From JAFAXD01 sp051985675 (GTDB lineage Bacteria; Pseudomonadota; Alphaproteobacteria; Rhizobiales; Xanthobacteraceae): a stretch of 64,000 bases of DNA. The stretch is taken from NCBI GenBank assembly GCA_051985675.1, contig JBPYFJ010000092.1, forward strand, positions 21,966-85,965, in the 5' to 3' direction. The notes beneath the pieces are model-generated. The model was not told the origin of the DNA and ran no database searches. It worked only from the letters and a program-made list of their open reading frames with translations. This document shows positions 26,757 to 34,867 of the stretch, piece after piece. Position numbers and translations under genes: made by a program. Numbering within the stretch: position 1 is the stretch's first letter; each line of letters begins with the position of its first letter.

Positions 26757-27818
26757 GTGCACGATGGCTTGAAGCTTGAACAGACGGAGCTCGGCGCTGC
26801 GAAGCGGCCGACTCGGTACGCCAACCTTGCGCTGCAAGGCGGAGGCGCTCACGGCGCTTTTACCTGGGGCGTGCTCGATCGGCTCCTGGAGGAGCCGAGC
26901 TTCGCAATCGACGGTATCAGCGCAACGAGTGCGGGAGCGGTCAATGCCGCGGTGCTCGCCCATGGCCTGACAGTTGGCGGCCGCGAGGGTGCGAAAACAG
27001 CGCTATTCGATTTTTGGCGCCGGATGGCGGAGAGCGCGACGCCGAGCTTTCTTCAGCCGTCGTGGTACGACCGGTTGACCAGCAACCACGGCTTGGAGCA
27101 TTCACCGGGATATTTCTTTTTCGACCTAATCTCCCGAGTGCTGTCGCCGTATCAGTTCAACCTATTCAACATCAATCCGCTCCGGTCCGTCCTCGACGGG
27201 ATTGTCGACTTCGACCGCCTGCGACGCGAATGCGCCGTCAAGCTCTTTTGCTGTGCAACGAATGTCCGTAGCGGCAAAGCACGCGTCTTCACCAACAGCG
27301 AGATCTCGGTGGCATGTGTGCTTGCGTCGGCGTGCCTGCCAAATCTCTATCACGCCGTCGAGATCGATGGCGAGCATTACTGGGACGGTGGCTATATAGG
27401 CAATCCGGCGCTCTTCCCGTTGATCTATGGTTGTGAGACCCGCGACATCATCATCGTCCACGTCAATCCGACCGAGCGCCACGATGTGCCCATCACCGCG
27501 CCTGACATCCTGAGTCGGATCAACGAGATAAGCTTTAACTCCTCGCTCATGCGGGAAATGCGGGCGATCGCATTCGTTACAAAACTCATTGACGATAAAT
27601 CCGTCGGCGACGGCGCCCTGAAACGAATGCTGATTCATGCAATCGACGCGGACGACGTGATGCGCGGGCTGAGAGTCAACAGCAAACTCAATACGGATTG
27701 GAAGTTTCTTACCTATCTCCACAAGATCGGCCGCGAGCGTGCGGACCTTTGGCTCGGGTCGCGTCTCGACATGCTCGGCGTCGAGTCCACGGTGGATGTC
27801 CGTGCGAAATATCTGTGA
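26757..27818 (+). CDS. Patatin-like phospholipase
   Basis: A 353-residue serine hydrolase of the patatin family, which cleaves acyl groups from lipids. The oxyanion loop is GGGAHGAFTWGVLD, the nucleophile serine is in ATSAGA (the usual first Gly of GxSxG is Ala here), and the catalytic Asp is in WDGGYIGNP. These make a complete Ser-Asp dyad. No signal peptide is seen, so it is cytosolic or delivered by another route. The start is uncertain: GTG at 26757 with a GGGGGTTGGG stretch upstream is chosen, while an open frame reaches 26664. Downstream, 34 bases on, is a SnoaL-like gene. The region has lower GC than its surroundings, hinting at acquisition. Confidence 0.85.
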   Translation: MHDGLKLEQTELGAAKRPTRYANLALQGGGAHGAFTWGVLDRLLEEPSFAIDGISATSAGAVNAAVLAHGLTVGGREGAKTALFDFWRRMAESATPSFLQPSWYDRLTSNHGLEHSPGYFFFDLISRVLSPYQFNLFNINPLRSVLDGIVDFDRLRRECAVKLFCCATNVRSGKARVFTNSEISVACVLASACLPNLYHAVEIDGEHYWDGGYIGNPALFPLIYGCETRDIIIVHVNPTERHDVPITAPDILSRINEISFNSSLMREMRAIAFVTKLIDDKSVGDGALKRMLIHAIDADDVMRGLRVNSKLNTDWKFLTYLHKIGRERADLWLGSRLDMLGVESTVDVRAKYL

Positions 27819-27852
27819 ACACAGATCGTAGTGACTTCGCCAGGAGGCAAAT

Positions 27853-28305
27853 ATGGCGAAAAGCTCGTCTGCCAAGGCATCGTCGGAAGCCAACAAGGTT
27901 AAGGCAGCCAACAACGCGTATTACAAGGCGCTTTCAGCGCGCGACATGTGCGCAATGGAAAAAGTCTGGTCGTGCGCGCCAAATAACATTTTGATTGCGC
28001 CGCCAACTAATCCAGTTACCCACATCGGCTGGGAAGCAATCAGAAGGAATTGGGAGGGCTATTGGCCGACGTTTAGTCGGTTCAGTGTTTCCATGGTTGT
28101 GACCGCGGTCAATGTCAACGGGCCCGTGGCCTGGGTACACGGCATCGAAACATCGCATCGGCGCGCGAAATCTGGCGACGTAACTAGTAGTCGCAACTAT
28201 GGCACGAACATTTTTGTAAATCGCGACGGCGGTTGGCTGCTGGAGTTTCACCAGTCAGCTTTAATCCCAGAAGTTCGTGAAGCTTCAAGCCGGGGCTCTC
28301 GGTGA
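27853..28305 (+). CDS. SnoaL-like / NTF2-fold protein (DUF4440 type)
   Basis: A 150-residue small alpha-beta protein. ANNAYYKALSARDMCAMEKVW near the N-terminus and VTHIGWEAIRRNWEGYW are the hallmarks of the SnoaL_3/DUF4440 group of NTF2-like folds. The last part, NIFVNRDGGWLLEFHQSALI, is the conserved closing strand. Members act as isomerases, hydrolases or ligand binders; the role here is unknown. AGGAGG sits seven bases before the ATG. It follows the patatin gene by 34 bases and is probably co-transcribed. Confidence 0.8.
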   Translation: MAKSSSAKASSEANKVKAANNAYYKALSARDMCAMEKVWSCAPNNILIAPPTNPVTHIGWEAIRRNWEGYWPTFSRFSVSMVVTAVNVNGPVAWVHGIETSHRRAKSGDVTSSRNYGTNIFVNRDGGWLLEFHQSALIPEVREASSRGSR

Positions 28306-28499
28306 CTCGAATTTTTACGCCGTTCCACGCCTCGCAAAACTCCGCCGAGCATGAGTCCGCTTATGATGTTGTGGATTTTCAAGTCGCCAAGCGGCTATTG
28401 ATTGATCTGCCAAAGAAACCCCCAGCGATCTTGCCCCCAGTACGCGCAATAAGCTGATGGCAAGCCCCGCGATCATCGCTTGGAGCGAGGACTGCCGCG

Positions 28500-29246
28500 C
28501 TACAGCAGCGCCTGCAGCTGCTGCAGCTCGGCGCCGTTGAGGTCGGACACCGCCCAGTAGGTCAGCCCGTTGCGGGTCCAGGTCAGGAGATTGTAGCCCT
28601 TGACCGGGATCAGCCGCGCCGCGGCGTCGCCGGCGTGCGCTGATGGCCACACAAACACGTCCACGGTGTGCAGGCGGCGCTTGTAGACAAGCGCGGCGAC
28701 GCGGCGCCCGTCGATGTAATCGAGGCGTGCGCCGGCGAGCGGGAAGCCTTCGGCGGCCGGATCCTTCACCTCTGGAGCAAACTCGACCCGGCCGTTGAAC
28801 CAGGGCTTCACGCTGTGCGGGTCGCCCGACGCGACCTGAATCGGACTGTCCTGCAACAGCGAGCGCACGTGCGCGGAGAGCACGTCCTGTTCAATGCGCG
28901 CCTCGCTGTCCATGTATCGGGTCATCGTCCAGGTGCCGAATACGGCGATCAGACAGACCGCCGCCATGGCGGCAAGCTGCCGGACCCACGGCTTGCCGCG
29001 GACCAAAGCCGGGCGCTGTTCAGCCTCCGCCTGCGCCAATGCCTGGCGCACGCGCGTCTCCACGCGCGCCGGCAGGATCTCGCGGCCCGCGCTCTTGAGC
29101 TGCTGGCTCAGCCGGCGGAAGTCGGACTGCACGCCGGCACAGGCCGGGCACGCGGCCATGTGCTGGCGCAGCTCGCCAACGCTGACGTCCGACGCTTCGC
29201 CATCGATGCTGGCGCTGATCAGCGCTTGCGCCTCATCACATTGCAT
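28500..29246 (-). CDS. Anti-sigma factor, zinc-finger transmembrane type
   Basis: A 248-residue membrane regulator. The N-terminal cytosolic domain has the ZAS motif: Cys3, then H29-x3-C33-x2-C36, which binds zinc and clamps the partner sigma factor. A single membrane helix lies at about 88-108 (AAMAAVCLIAVFGTWTM), and the remaining 140 residues face the periplasm. Its start overlaps the end of the ECF sigma gene by 11 bases, a strong sign that it controls that factor. Members of this group respond to oxidative, envelope or metal stress; the signal here is unknown. No ChrR cupin domain is present. Confidence 0.9.
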   Translation of the reverse strand: MQCDEAQALISASIDGEASDVSVGELRQHMAACPACAGVQSDFRRLSQQLKSAGREILPARVETRVRQALAQAEAEQRPALVRGKPWVRQLAAMAAVCLIAVFGTWTMTRYMDSEARIEQDVLSAHVRSLLQDSPIQVASGDPHSVKPWFNGRVEFAPEVKDPAAEGFPLAGARLDYIDGRRVAALVYKRRLHTVDVFVWPSAHAGDAAARLIPVKGYNLLTWTRNGLTYWAVSDLNGAELQQLQALL

Positions 29247-29796
29247 CTTGTTCTTCCTTTTCGATCAACGCGCTGAGCCGCGTTCGCAGCTCGCCGCGCG
29301 CGCGCGACAGTCGCGACATCACGGTCCCGACCGGTGCGCCGATGACGTCGGCGATTTCGTTGTAGGAGAGCTCTTCGAGCTCGCGCAGCACCAGCACCTC
29401 GCGAAACGCGGGCGCGAGCCCGGCGAGCGCGGTGAGCACGCGGGCTCGCTCCTGCGCTCCGATCAATAATGCTTCCGGCGACGGCTCTTCCGAAGCGATG
29501 AAGGCCTCGCCGACGGCGTCGCCGGCGCGCGGCGCAAATGCCTCCTCGATCGACACCACGTTACTCGCGCGCTTTCGCCCCGCCAGCCAGCGGTAGGCCA
29601 CGTTGCGCACGATGGTGAACAGCCAGGGCTTGATGTCGCCGCCCCGGAATGTCGCAAAGCTCCGGAACGCCCGCACAAACGCGTCCTGAACGATGTCTTC
29701 GGCGTCCGGCCGGCTGCGGACCAGCCAATACGCCAGATTGTGCGCCGCATCGAGGTGCGGCAGCGCAAGCTGCTCAAAGGTCGTTCGCGAGCTCAT
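29236..29796 (-). CDS. ECF-type RNA polymerase sigma factor
   Basis: A 186-residue sigma-70 relative with only regions 2 and 4. Region 2 includes AHNLAYWLVRSRPDAEDIVQ and FTIVRNVAYRWL. Region 4 includes VLVLRELEELSYNEIADVIG and GTVMSRLSRAR, the helix-turn-helix that reads the -35 element. Its gene overlaps the zinc anti-sigma gene, so the pair forms one regulatory unit. The region just upstream is occupied by two palindromic repeat elements, so its promoter must lie within or beyond them. Convergent on the far side is unrelated DNA. Confidence 0.92.
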   Translation of the reverse strand: MSSRTTFEQLALPHLDAAHNLAYWLVRSRPDAEDIVQDAFVRAFRSFATFRGGDIKPWLFTIVRNVAYRWLAGRKRASNVVSIEEAFAPRAGDAVGEAFIASEEPSPEALLIGAQERARVLTALAGLAPAFREVLVLRELEELSYNEIADVIGAPVGTVMSRLSRARGELRTRLSALIEKEEQDAM

Positions 29797-29808
29797 GCCA
29801 AGCCCTCA

Positions 29809-29874
29809 AGTGCCCGGTTTCCGAAGTACATGGCGCCACACTCTGACACGAACTTCGGAATACAAGCGGGCACT
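29809..29874. repeat. Palindromic intergenic element ending AGTGCCCG/CGGGCACT
   Basis: AGTGCCCG at 29809-29816 is inverted as CGGGCACT at 29867-29874, and TTCCGAAGT is inverted as ACTTCGGAA (29852-29860). The arms enclose about 24 bases. The same arm sequences occur in the element at 55486-55559. It lies 12 bases upstream of the sigma factor start. Confidence 0.75.
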
Positions 29875-29889
29875 AGCAAATAATTGATT

Positions 29890-29967
29890 CTAGTGCCGCT
29901 TTTCGATTTGAAGTTCCTGGACGACGTTGCGGCATATGGTGCAGGATCTTCAAATCGGCGGCACTAG
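29890..29967. repeat. 78-bp perfect foldback element CTAGTGCCGC...GCGGCACTAG
   Basis: CTAGTGCCGC (29890-29899) and CGATTTGAAG (29904-29913), separated by four T's, are exactly inverted as CTTCAAATCG (29948-29957) and GCGGCACTAG (29958-29967). The internal part GTTCCTGGACGA.GTTGCGGCA recurs at 34684-34703, showing this is a dispersed family. Ends coincide with CTAG. Confidence 0.85.
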
Positions 29968-30125
29968 TGACCAGTCCGCAGACCGCCATGTGAGGTGGAC
30001 TCCGGACGGCGCGAATTTATTCCCGGGATGCCGCAAATCCAGAGGACACCCCGGAATAAACCTTGCCACCCTCGAGTCTAACAGGGATTGTTCGCGCAGG
30101 CGCCGAAGACCAACTGAGGCGGACC

Positions 30126-30527
30126 ATGGCGTTGCAACAACTCGAGGCGGCCGGCGCGTGGCTTGGCCGTCTGTTGCTGGCCGCAATCTTCCTGCATGAG
30201 GCCTGGGCCAAGCTCACGGCCTATGACGCCGCCGTGGCCTACATGCAAGCCTTCGGCTTGCCCGGCTGGCTGCTGCCGTTTGCGATCGCGGTCGAGCTCG
30301 TCGGCGGCCTCCTCGTCATCGCCGGCCTTTACACCAGGATCGCGGCCCTGGCCTTGGCGGTCTTCTGCGTGGCGACGGCGGTGATCTTTCACACCAAGTT
30401 CGGCAATCGCAACGAGCTCTTGCATTTCGAGAAGGATCTGGCGATCGCCGGCGGTTTCCTGGTGCTGGCGGCGCGCGGCGCCGGCGCCTGGGCGCTCGAC
30501 GCACTGCGGGCTCGCGCTAAGCCCTAA
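30126..30527 (+). CDS. DoxX-family small membrane protein
   Basis: A 133-residue protein with four hydrophobic segments, beginning WLGRLLLAAIFLHEAWAKL and containing LLPFAIAVELVGGLLVIAGL, the DoxX/DoxD pattern. Family members are linked to thiol or quinone redox functions, but the activity of this one is unknown. The ATG at 30126 with GAGGCGG upstream is preferred over an earlier ATG at 30063 that adds 21 polar residues. It is convergent with cobS, with 12 bases between stops. Confidence 0.88.
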   Translation: MALQQLEAAGAWLGRLLLAAIFLHEAWAKLTAYDAAVAYMQAFGLPGWLLPFAIAVELVGGLLVIAGLYTRIAALALAVFCVATAVIFHTKFGNRNELLHFEKDLAIAGGFLVLAARGAGAWALDALRARAKP

Positions 30528-30539
30528 ACTACCGACACC

Positions 30540-31310
30540 CTAGATGCGCGCCGCAACCAGCAGGATCAGAATCTCCGCGACTTGTTCGAGCGCACCCAGA
30601 ACATCACCGGTCTGACCATCGATCTGACGCAGGCTCACCCGCGCCACGACGGCGGCGGCGATGAGGACGAGCACCACCGCGATCAGTCCGGACGCCGGGC
30701 CCAACGCGACGCCGACCGAAACAGCACCGAGCACCGTGGCAACGACGACGCTTGCCGCGGCCGGGCGGCCGGTGTCGGCGGACAAGCCGTCGCGCCGCGC
30801 CGGCGCCACGAACCACATGAACGCCGGCAGGATCGCCCGCGCGCCGATGTGCGCGGCCAACAGCGCATAGGCCACGCGGGTCGGCTCCATCAGGCTTGCC
30901 AGCGCGCCGGCGCGCAGCAGCACTGACAGCGCCAGCGCGCAGACCCCGTAGGTGCCGATGCGGCTGTCGCGCATGATCTCGAGCTTGCGCTCGCGGGTCG
31001 CGCCGCCGCCGAACCCGTCCGCAACGTCGGCGAGGCCATCCTCGTGCAGGCAGCCGGTTGCAGCGATCGTCGCGGCAACGCCTAGGGTTGCGGCTACCAG
31101 CGGGGGCAAGCCCAAGCGCGCCGCAAGCCAGTAGGCGGCGGCGCCAAAAACACCCACGGCGGCACCCGCGATCGGCAGCGCCCACAGCGCGCGGGCCAGA
31201 TCCGGTCCGGCGGTCGCGGAGCCGGGACTAAGCGGAAGCCGGGTCGAAAAGCTCAGTGCGACTTTGACATCGGCAGCAAGGTCGGCGAGCGTCGGCATTT
31301 GCGCTGTCAT
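30540..31310 (-). CDS. cobS: Adenosylcobinamide-GDP ribazoletransferase (cobalamin synthase)
   Basis: A 256-residue inner-membrane enzyme (CobV in Pseudomonas denitrificans naming) that joins adenosylcobinamide-GDP to alpha-ribazole in the last stage of B12 synthesis. The active-site signature HEDGLADVADGFGGG is intact at about residues 89-103, and several hydrophobic helices follow. It is divergent from cobT with 77 bases between; together they complete nucleotide-loop assembly. A second ATG at 31298 is possible. No cobalamin riboswitch fits in the short gap. Confidence 0.93.
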   Translation of the reverse strand: MTAQMPTLADLAADVKVALSFSTRLPLSPGSATAGPDLARALWALPIAGAAVGVFGAAAYWLAARLGLPPLVAATLGVAATIAATGCLHEDGLADVADGFGGGATRERKLEIMRDSRIGTYGVCALALSVLLRAGALASLMEPTRVAYALLAAHIGARAILPAFMWFVAPARRDGLSADTGRPAAASVVVATVLGAVSVGVALGPASGLIAVVLVLIAAAVVARVSLRQIDGQTGDVLGALEQVAEILILLVAARI

Positions 31311-31387
31311 CGGCGGCGGCGGTCACTTGGCGACATTGTCGTTCCATACTAATGACATTGGCCGGCAGGCGTAACACGGAGTAGCCG

Positions 31388-32434
31388 ATGACCATGTTCT
31401 CCTCCTTCGCGGAACTGCGCGTTGCATGTCTCGATCTGCCGATGGGACATCCAGCCGCGGCGGCGGCTGTGGCAAATCGCGAAGCGCAGCTCACCAAGCC
31501 GCCGCGCAGCCTCGGACGTCTGGAAGACCTCGTGGCCTGGCTCGCGCAGTGGCAGGGACGGAATCCGCCGCGTCTCGACGATATCGAAATTTTGGTGTTT
31601 GCCGGCAACCACGGCGTGAGCGCACAGGGCGTCTCCGTTTATCCGGCCGAAGTCACCGTCCAGATGGTTGCAAACTTTGCGGCCGGCGGCGCCGCCATCA
31701 ATCAGTTGGCACGGGCGGCGGGCGCCGGTTTGCGCGTTATCCCGCTCACGCTTGATCGGCCGACCGCGGATTTCACGCAGGCGACCGCGATGGATGAGCG
31801 CGAGTTCCTGGCCGCGGTCGCGACCGGATACGATGCGGTGCGGCCGCAGACCGACCTCGTCTGTCTTGGTGAAATGGGCATCGGCAACACCACGGCCGCG
31901 GCCGCCATCGCCGCGGCGCTGTTCGGGGGCGGCGGGACGCGCTGGGCCGGCCGCGGCACTGGCGTCGATGATGCGCGCCTTGCGCACAAGCGCGCCGTGA
32001 TCGATCAGGGGCTCGCACGTCATGCCGATCTGCTGGGCGATCCGCTGCGGCTTGCGGCCGCGCTCGGCGGGCGCGAACTTGCCGCCATCCTCGGCGCGGC
32101 GCTCGCGGCGCGCAAACATCGCATTCCGCTCTTGCTCGATGGCTTTGTCTGCACGGCGGCGGTTGCGCCGCTCGCTAAGTTGCGCGCCGACACGCTCGGG
32201 CACGCGGTTGCGGGCCACGTCTCGGCCGAAGCCGGGCACCGGTTCCTGCTCGAAGCGCTAGGACTGTCTCCGCTGCTTAATCTCGACATGCGGCTCGGCG
32301 AGGGATCGGGCGCGGCGCTTGCGATCCAACTCGTGCGCGCCGCACTTGCGTGTCATACCGGCATGGCGACGTTTGCGGAGGCGGGTGTGTCGGACAAGCC
32401 GCCCGACGAGGCCAACGAAACGCAGGCCGGGTAA
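31388..32434 (+). CDS. cobT: Nicotinate-nucleotide-dimethylbenzimidazole phosphoribosyltransferase
   Basis: A 348-residue cytosolic enzyme (CobU in P. denitrificans naming) that makes alpha-ribazole phosphate from dimethylbenzimidazole and nicotinate mononucleotide. FAGNHGVSAQGVSVYP, GEMGIGNTTAAAA and LGEGSGAALA are the family's conserved blocks; the last contains the catalytic glutamate. The length is normal. It is divergent from cobS and followed, convergently, by a Bug binding protein. The start at 31388 begins MTMFSSFAEL; a second ATG two codons on is equally possible. Confidence 0.94.
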   Translation: MTMFSSFAELRVACLDLPMGHPAAAAAVANREAQLTKPPRSLGRLEDLVAWLAQWQGRNPPRLDDIEILVFAGNHGVSAQGVSVYPAEVTVQMVANFAAGGAAINQLARAAGAGLRVIPLTLDRPTADFTQATAMDEREFLAAVATGYDAVRPQTDLVCLGEMGIGNTTAAAAIAAALFGGGGTRWAGRGTGVDDARLAHKRAVIDQGLARHADLLGDPLRLAAALGGRELAAILGAALAARKHRIPLLLDGFVCTAAVAPLAKLRADTLGHAVAGHVSAEAGHRFLLEALGLSPLLNLDMRLGEGSGAALAIQLVRAALACHTGMATFAEAGVSDKPPDEANETQAG

Positions 32435-32460
32435 GCCCTCGCGATTCACCACACGAGTTT

Positions 32461-33483
32461 TCATTCCACCTTGACGTTGGCGGCCTTCACGACCCCCGCC
32501 CACAGCGCATATTCCTCGACGAGCAATTCACCAAACTCGCGCGGCGTTCCGATCTTGACGTCGGCGCCGAGCGCGTCGAGCCGCGCGCGCGTCGCAGGAT
32601 CCTTCAGGCTCTCGCGAAAAGCGGCATTGAGTTTGTCAATGACATCGACGGGGGTTCCGGTGGGGGCCACCACGCCGAGCCAGAAAGGCGCGACCAGCTT
32701 CGGAAAACCTGCTTCTGCCGTGGTCGGCACGTCCGGCAATTTCGCGGAGCGCGCGACCGTGGTGATGGCGATCGGCCGCACCCCGCCGGATTGGATGTGC
32801 GGCAGGACAGTCGTTGAGGGATCGGTCGCAATCTGAATCTCGCCGGCCAGCAAGGCCGCAAGCATTGGCGCCGTGCCGCGGTAGGGCACGTGCACGAAGT
32901 TAGTTCCGGTTTCGAGCTTGAACAACTCGGCGAGCAGGTGTGTCCCGGTGCCGAACCCCTGCGAACCCCAGCTCAGCTTGCCCGGATTGGCTTTCGCGTA
33001 AGCCGCGACGTCGGCGAGCGATTTCACCGGCAGGTCGGGATAAACGCAAATGTATTGTGGCATTTCGACGAGCTTGGCGACCGGCGTGAAATCCTTGAAC
33101 GGGTCGTAGCCGATGTTCTTGTGCACCGCCGGACCGGTCGTCAGCGACCCTCCGGGCGTCATCAGAATGGTGTAGCCGTCGGGATCGGCGGTCGCGACCA
33201 CCTTCGCGCCAACGCCGCCGCCGGCGCCGCCGCCACGGTTCTCGATGATGATGCTCTGGCCGAGCACCGCCCCGAGCCGATCTGAAATGATGCGCGCCAT
33301 GCCGTCGGTCGGTCCGCCCGCCGGGAACGGCACAATCACCTTGATGGGCCGGTTCGGATAGGTCTGGGTTTGCGACTGCGCGTTCGCGGCTCCGATCAGG
33401 TGAAGCGCCCATACGACGCACAGCGAAGCCATCAGCAGATATCTCAGCCCTCGGATCGGCGCAGCAAGGCGTTGACTACCCAT
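32461..33483 (-). CDS. Bug/TctC-family substrate-binding protein
   Basis: A 340-residue exported binding protein with a signal peptide (through GAANAQS), the Bug signature YPNRPIKVIVPFPAGGPTDG and the conserved core IIIENRGGGAGGGVGAKVVA. The ATG at 33483 follows GGAGGACCG; 40 open codons further upstream carry no signal and overlap the divergent gene's leader. It is divergent from a second Bug gene (33653) with 169 bases between, and convergent with cobT. No tctA or tctB partner is seen. The ligand is unknown. Confidence 0.9.
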   Translation of the reverse strand: MGSQRLAAPIRGLRYLLMASLCVVWALHLIGAANAQSQTQTYPNRPIKVIVPFPAGGPTDGMARIISDRLGAVLGQSIIIENRGGGAGGGVGAKVVATADPDGYTILMTPGGSLTTGPAVHKNIGYDPFKDFTPVAKLVEMPQYICVYPDLPVKSLADVAAYAKANPGKLSWGSQGFGTGTHLLAELFKLETGTNFVHVPYRGTAPMLAALLAGEIQIATDPSTTVLPHIQSGGVRPIAITTVARSAKLPDVPTTAEAGFPKLVAPFWLGVVAPTGTPVDVIDKLNAAFRESLKDPATRARLDALGADVKIGTPREFGELLVEEYALWAGVVKAANVKVE

Positions 33484-33652
33484 CGGTCCTCCACGCGTTC
33501 GTCTCCGCGACGGTGGTTGGCAGGAGCGCCAACAGCCAATCACCGTATCATCCATTTGGATGACGACACGCCCCTTTTTGAAATTCATTTGTACGGCGAA
33601 CACGCTCGCAGATCACAAGGCCGACCAGCACACCGTAGTGGGGCAACAGCTG

Positions 33653-34675
33653 ATGAAACTAACTTACCGGTTGTGTCATCTTCTGATTGCGGCAGTGTTG
33701 CTTGGCGTCCTCTGCGCGGCAATCCAGAGAGGCGGGGACTGGCTGTCGTCGCTGGCACAAGCGCAGGACAGCGCGCAGAACTGGCCCGGCAAGCCGATCC
33801 ACGCCACCGTGCCGTTCACGGCCGGGAGCGCGACCGACATTGTTGCGCGTACGGTGTTCGAGCCGCTGTCACGCGAGCTCGGTCAGACGATTATCGTCGA
33901 AAACCGACCCGGCGCCGGCGGCATGATCGGTGCGGGGATGGTCGCGAAGGCCGACCCCGACGGCTATTCGCTGCTGGTGAGTTCGTCGTCTCACACCATC
34001 ATCCCGGCGCTCTATCCAAAAGTGCCCTACGACACCGTGCAGGATTTCACCGGGGTGATCCCGCTTGGAAGTCTGCCCAACATTCTCGTGGTGTCCCCGT
34101 CCAAAGGCTTCCATTCCGTGAATGATCTGGTCGCTGCCGCCAAGGCGAGACCAGGCATGATGACCTACGCCTCGGCCGGTGTCGGAAGTGCGACCCACTT
34201 CGCCGTCGAGCGCTTTCGTCTCAGCGCGGGGTTGGACGGCGTGCACGTGCCGTTCCGCGGGACCCCGGAAGCCTCTACCGAAGTCATGACCGGACGGGTC
34301 GATTTCTTCTTTGGGCCGTTGGCCTCGCTCCTCCCGTTGATCCGCGACGGGAAACTCGTTGCACTGGCGGTGAGCACGCCGAAGCGCGCTGCCGCGCTTC
34401 CCGACGTACCGACGACGCTCGAGGCGGGCTTCGCCAATTCCGACTACACGTTCTGGGTAGCAATGTTTGCACGGGCGAAGACGCCGGGTCCGATCGTGGA
34501 CAAGCTCCACGACATGACGCAAAAAATTCTCGAGAGCCCCGGCCTGCACAATAAACTGACCGACCTGGGGGTTGATCCGATGGAGATGGAGCCGGCCGAC
34601 CTGGACACCCTGGTGCGAAACGAAATCGCCATCAACACGCCGTTGGTGAAAGCGGCGCATATCCAGGCCAATTAG
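33653..34675 (+). CDS. Bug/TctC-family substrate-binding protein
   Basis: A 340-residue exported binding protein, divergent from the previous Bug gene. The signal segment is LCHLLIAAVLLGVLCAAI and the mature domain starts WPGKPIHATVPFTAGSATDI, a Bug signature with TVPFTAG in place of the usual VPFPAG. IIVENRPGAGGMIGAGMVA and the ending KAAHIQAN are typical. The two proteins are related in family but not near-identical, so they are not a recent duplication. The ATG at 33653 is chosen because it opens the signal; its ribosome site is weak (GTGGGG). A truncated repeat and an inverted-repeat boundary begin within 10-60 bases of the stop. Confidence 0.9.
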   Translation: MKLTYRLCHLLIAAVLLGVLCAAIQRGGDWLSSLAQAQDSAQNWPGKPIHATVPFTAGSATDIVARTVFEPLSRELGQTIIVENRPGAGGMIGAGMVAKADPDGYSLLVSSSSHTIIPALYPKVPYDTVQDFTGVIPLGSLPNILVVSPSKGFHSVNDLVAAAKARPGMMTYASAGVGSATHFAVERFRLSAGLDGVHVPFRGTPEASTEVMTGRVDFFFGPLASLLPLIRDGKLVALAVSTPKRAAALPDVPTTLEAGFANSDYTFWVAMFARAKTPGPIVDKLHDMTQKILESPGLHNKLTDLGVDPMEMEPADLDTLVRNEIAINTPLVKAAHIQAN

Positions 34676-34682
34676 CAGAGCT

Positions 34683-34737
34683 GTTCCTGGACGAGATTGC
34701 GGCAGGTGGCGCGGGAACTTCAAATCGGCGGCACTAG
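34683..34737. repeat. Half copy of the CTAGTGCCGC-type foldback element
   Basis: The sequence GTTCCTGGACGAGATTGCGGCA through CTTCAAATCGGCGGCACTAG matches the inner and right half of the element at 29890-29967. The left arm is absent. Its terminal CTAG (34734-34737) is also the first four bases of the inverted repeat that bounds the next segment. Confidence 0.8.
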
Positions 34738-34753
34738 GGCGTGTACTAATTAA
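34734..34753 (+). repeat. Left inverted repeat of the 3.9-kb segment
   Basis: CTAGGGCGTGTACTAATTAA. It matches the inverted copy at 38601-38620 at 19 of 20 positions. Confidence 0.85.
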
Positions 34754-34857
34754 ATTGGGGCCGGTTCGTCTCACCTTTGACTGTCTGCTTTTCGCTCAAA
34801 AGCGGACATTCCCGGACACGAGAGCGATGTCCGCTTGGTGCCAACAGCGAACATGAG
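34734..34857 (+). repeat. Dispersed GCGGACATT-type repeat, copy 1
   Basis: A run containing AAATTGG, CTCAAAAGCGGACATTCCC and GATGTCCGCTTGGTGCCAAC, with GCGGACAT and ATGTCCGC able to pair. The copy at 55557-55675 aligns with it along nearly its full length. Related copies lie at 38511-38600 and 53573-53691. Confidence 0.75.
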
Positions 34858-34867
34858 TGATCTCGGC

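Larger units (their letters stand above)
29797..30125. other. 329-base intergenic region dominated by two palindromic repeats
   Basis: Two adjacent foldback elements (29809-29874 and 29890-29967) fill the first half. The rest has no open frame worth naming. A promoter for the ECF sigma gene and one for the doxX gene must both lie here, but no clear consensus was picked out. Confidence 0.55.

Noticed and set aside
31311..31387. A cobalamin riboswitch between cobS and cobT
   Set aside because: The gap is only 77 bases and has no B12 box.
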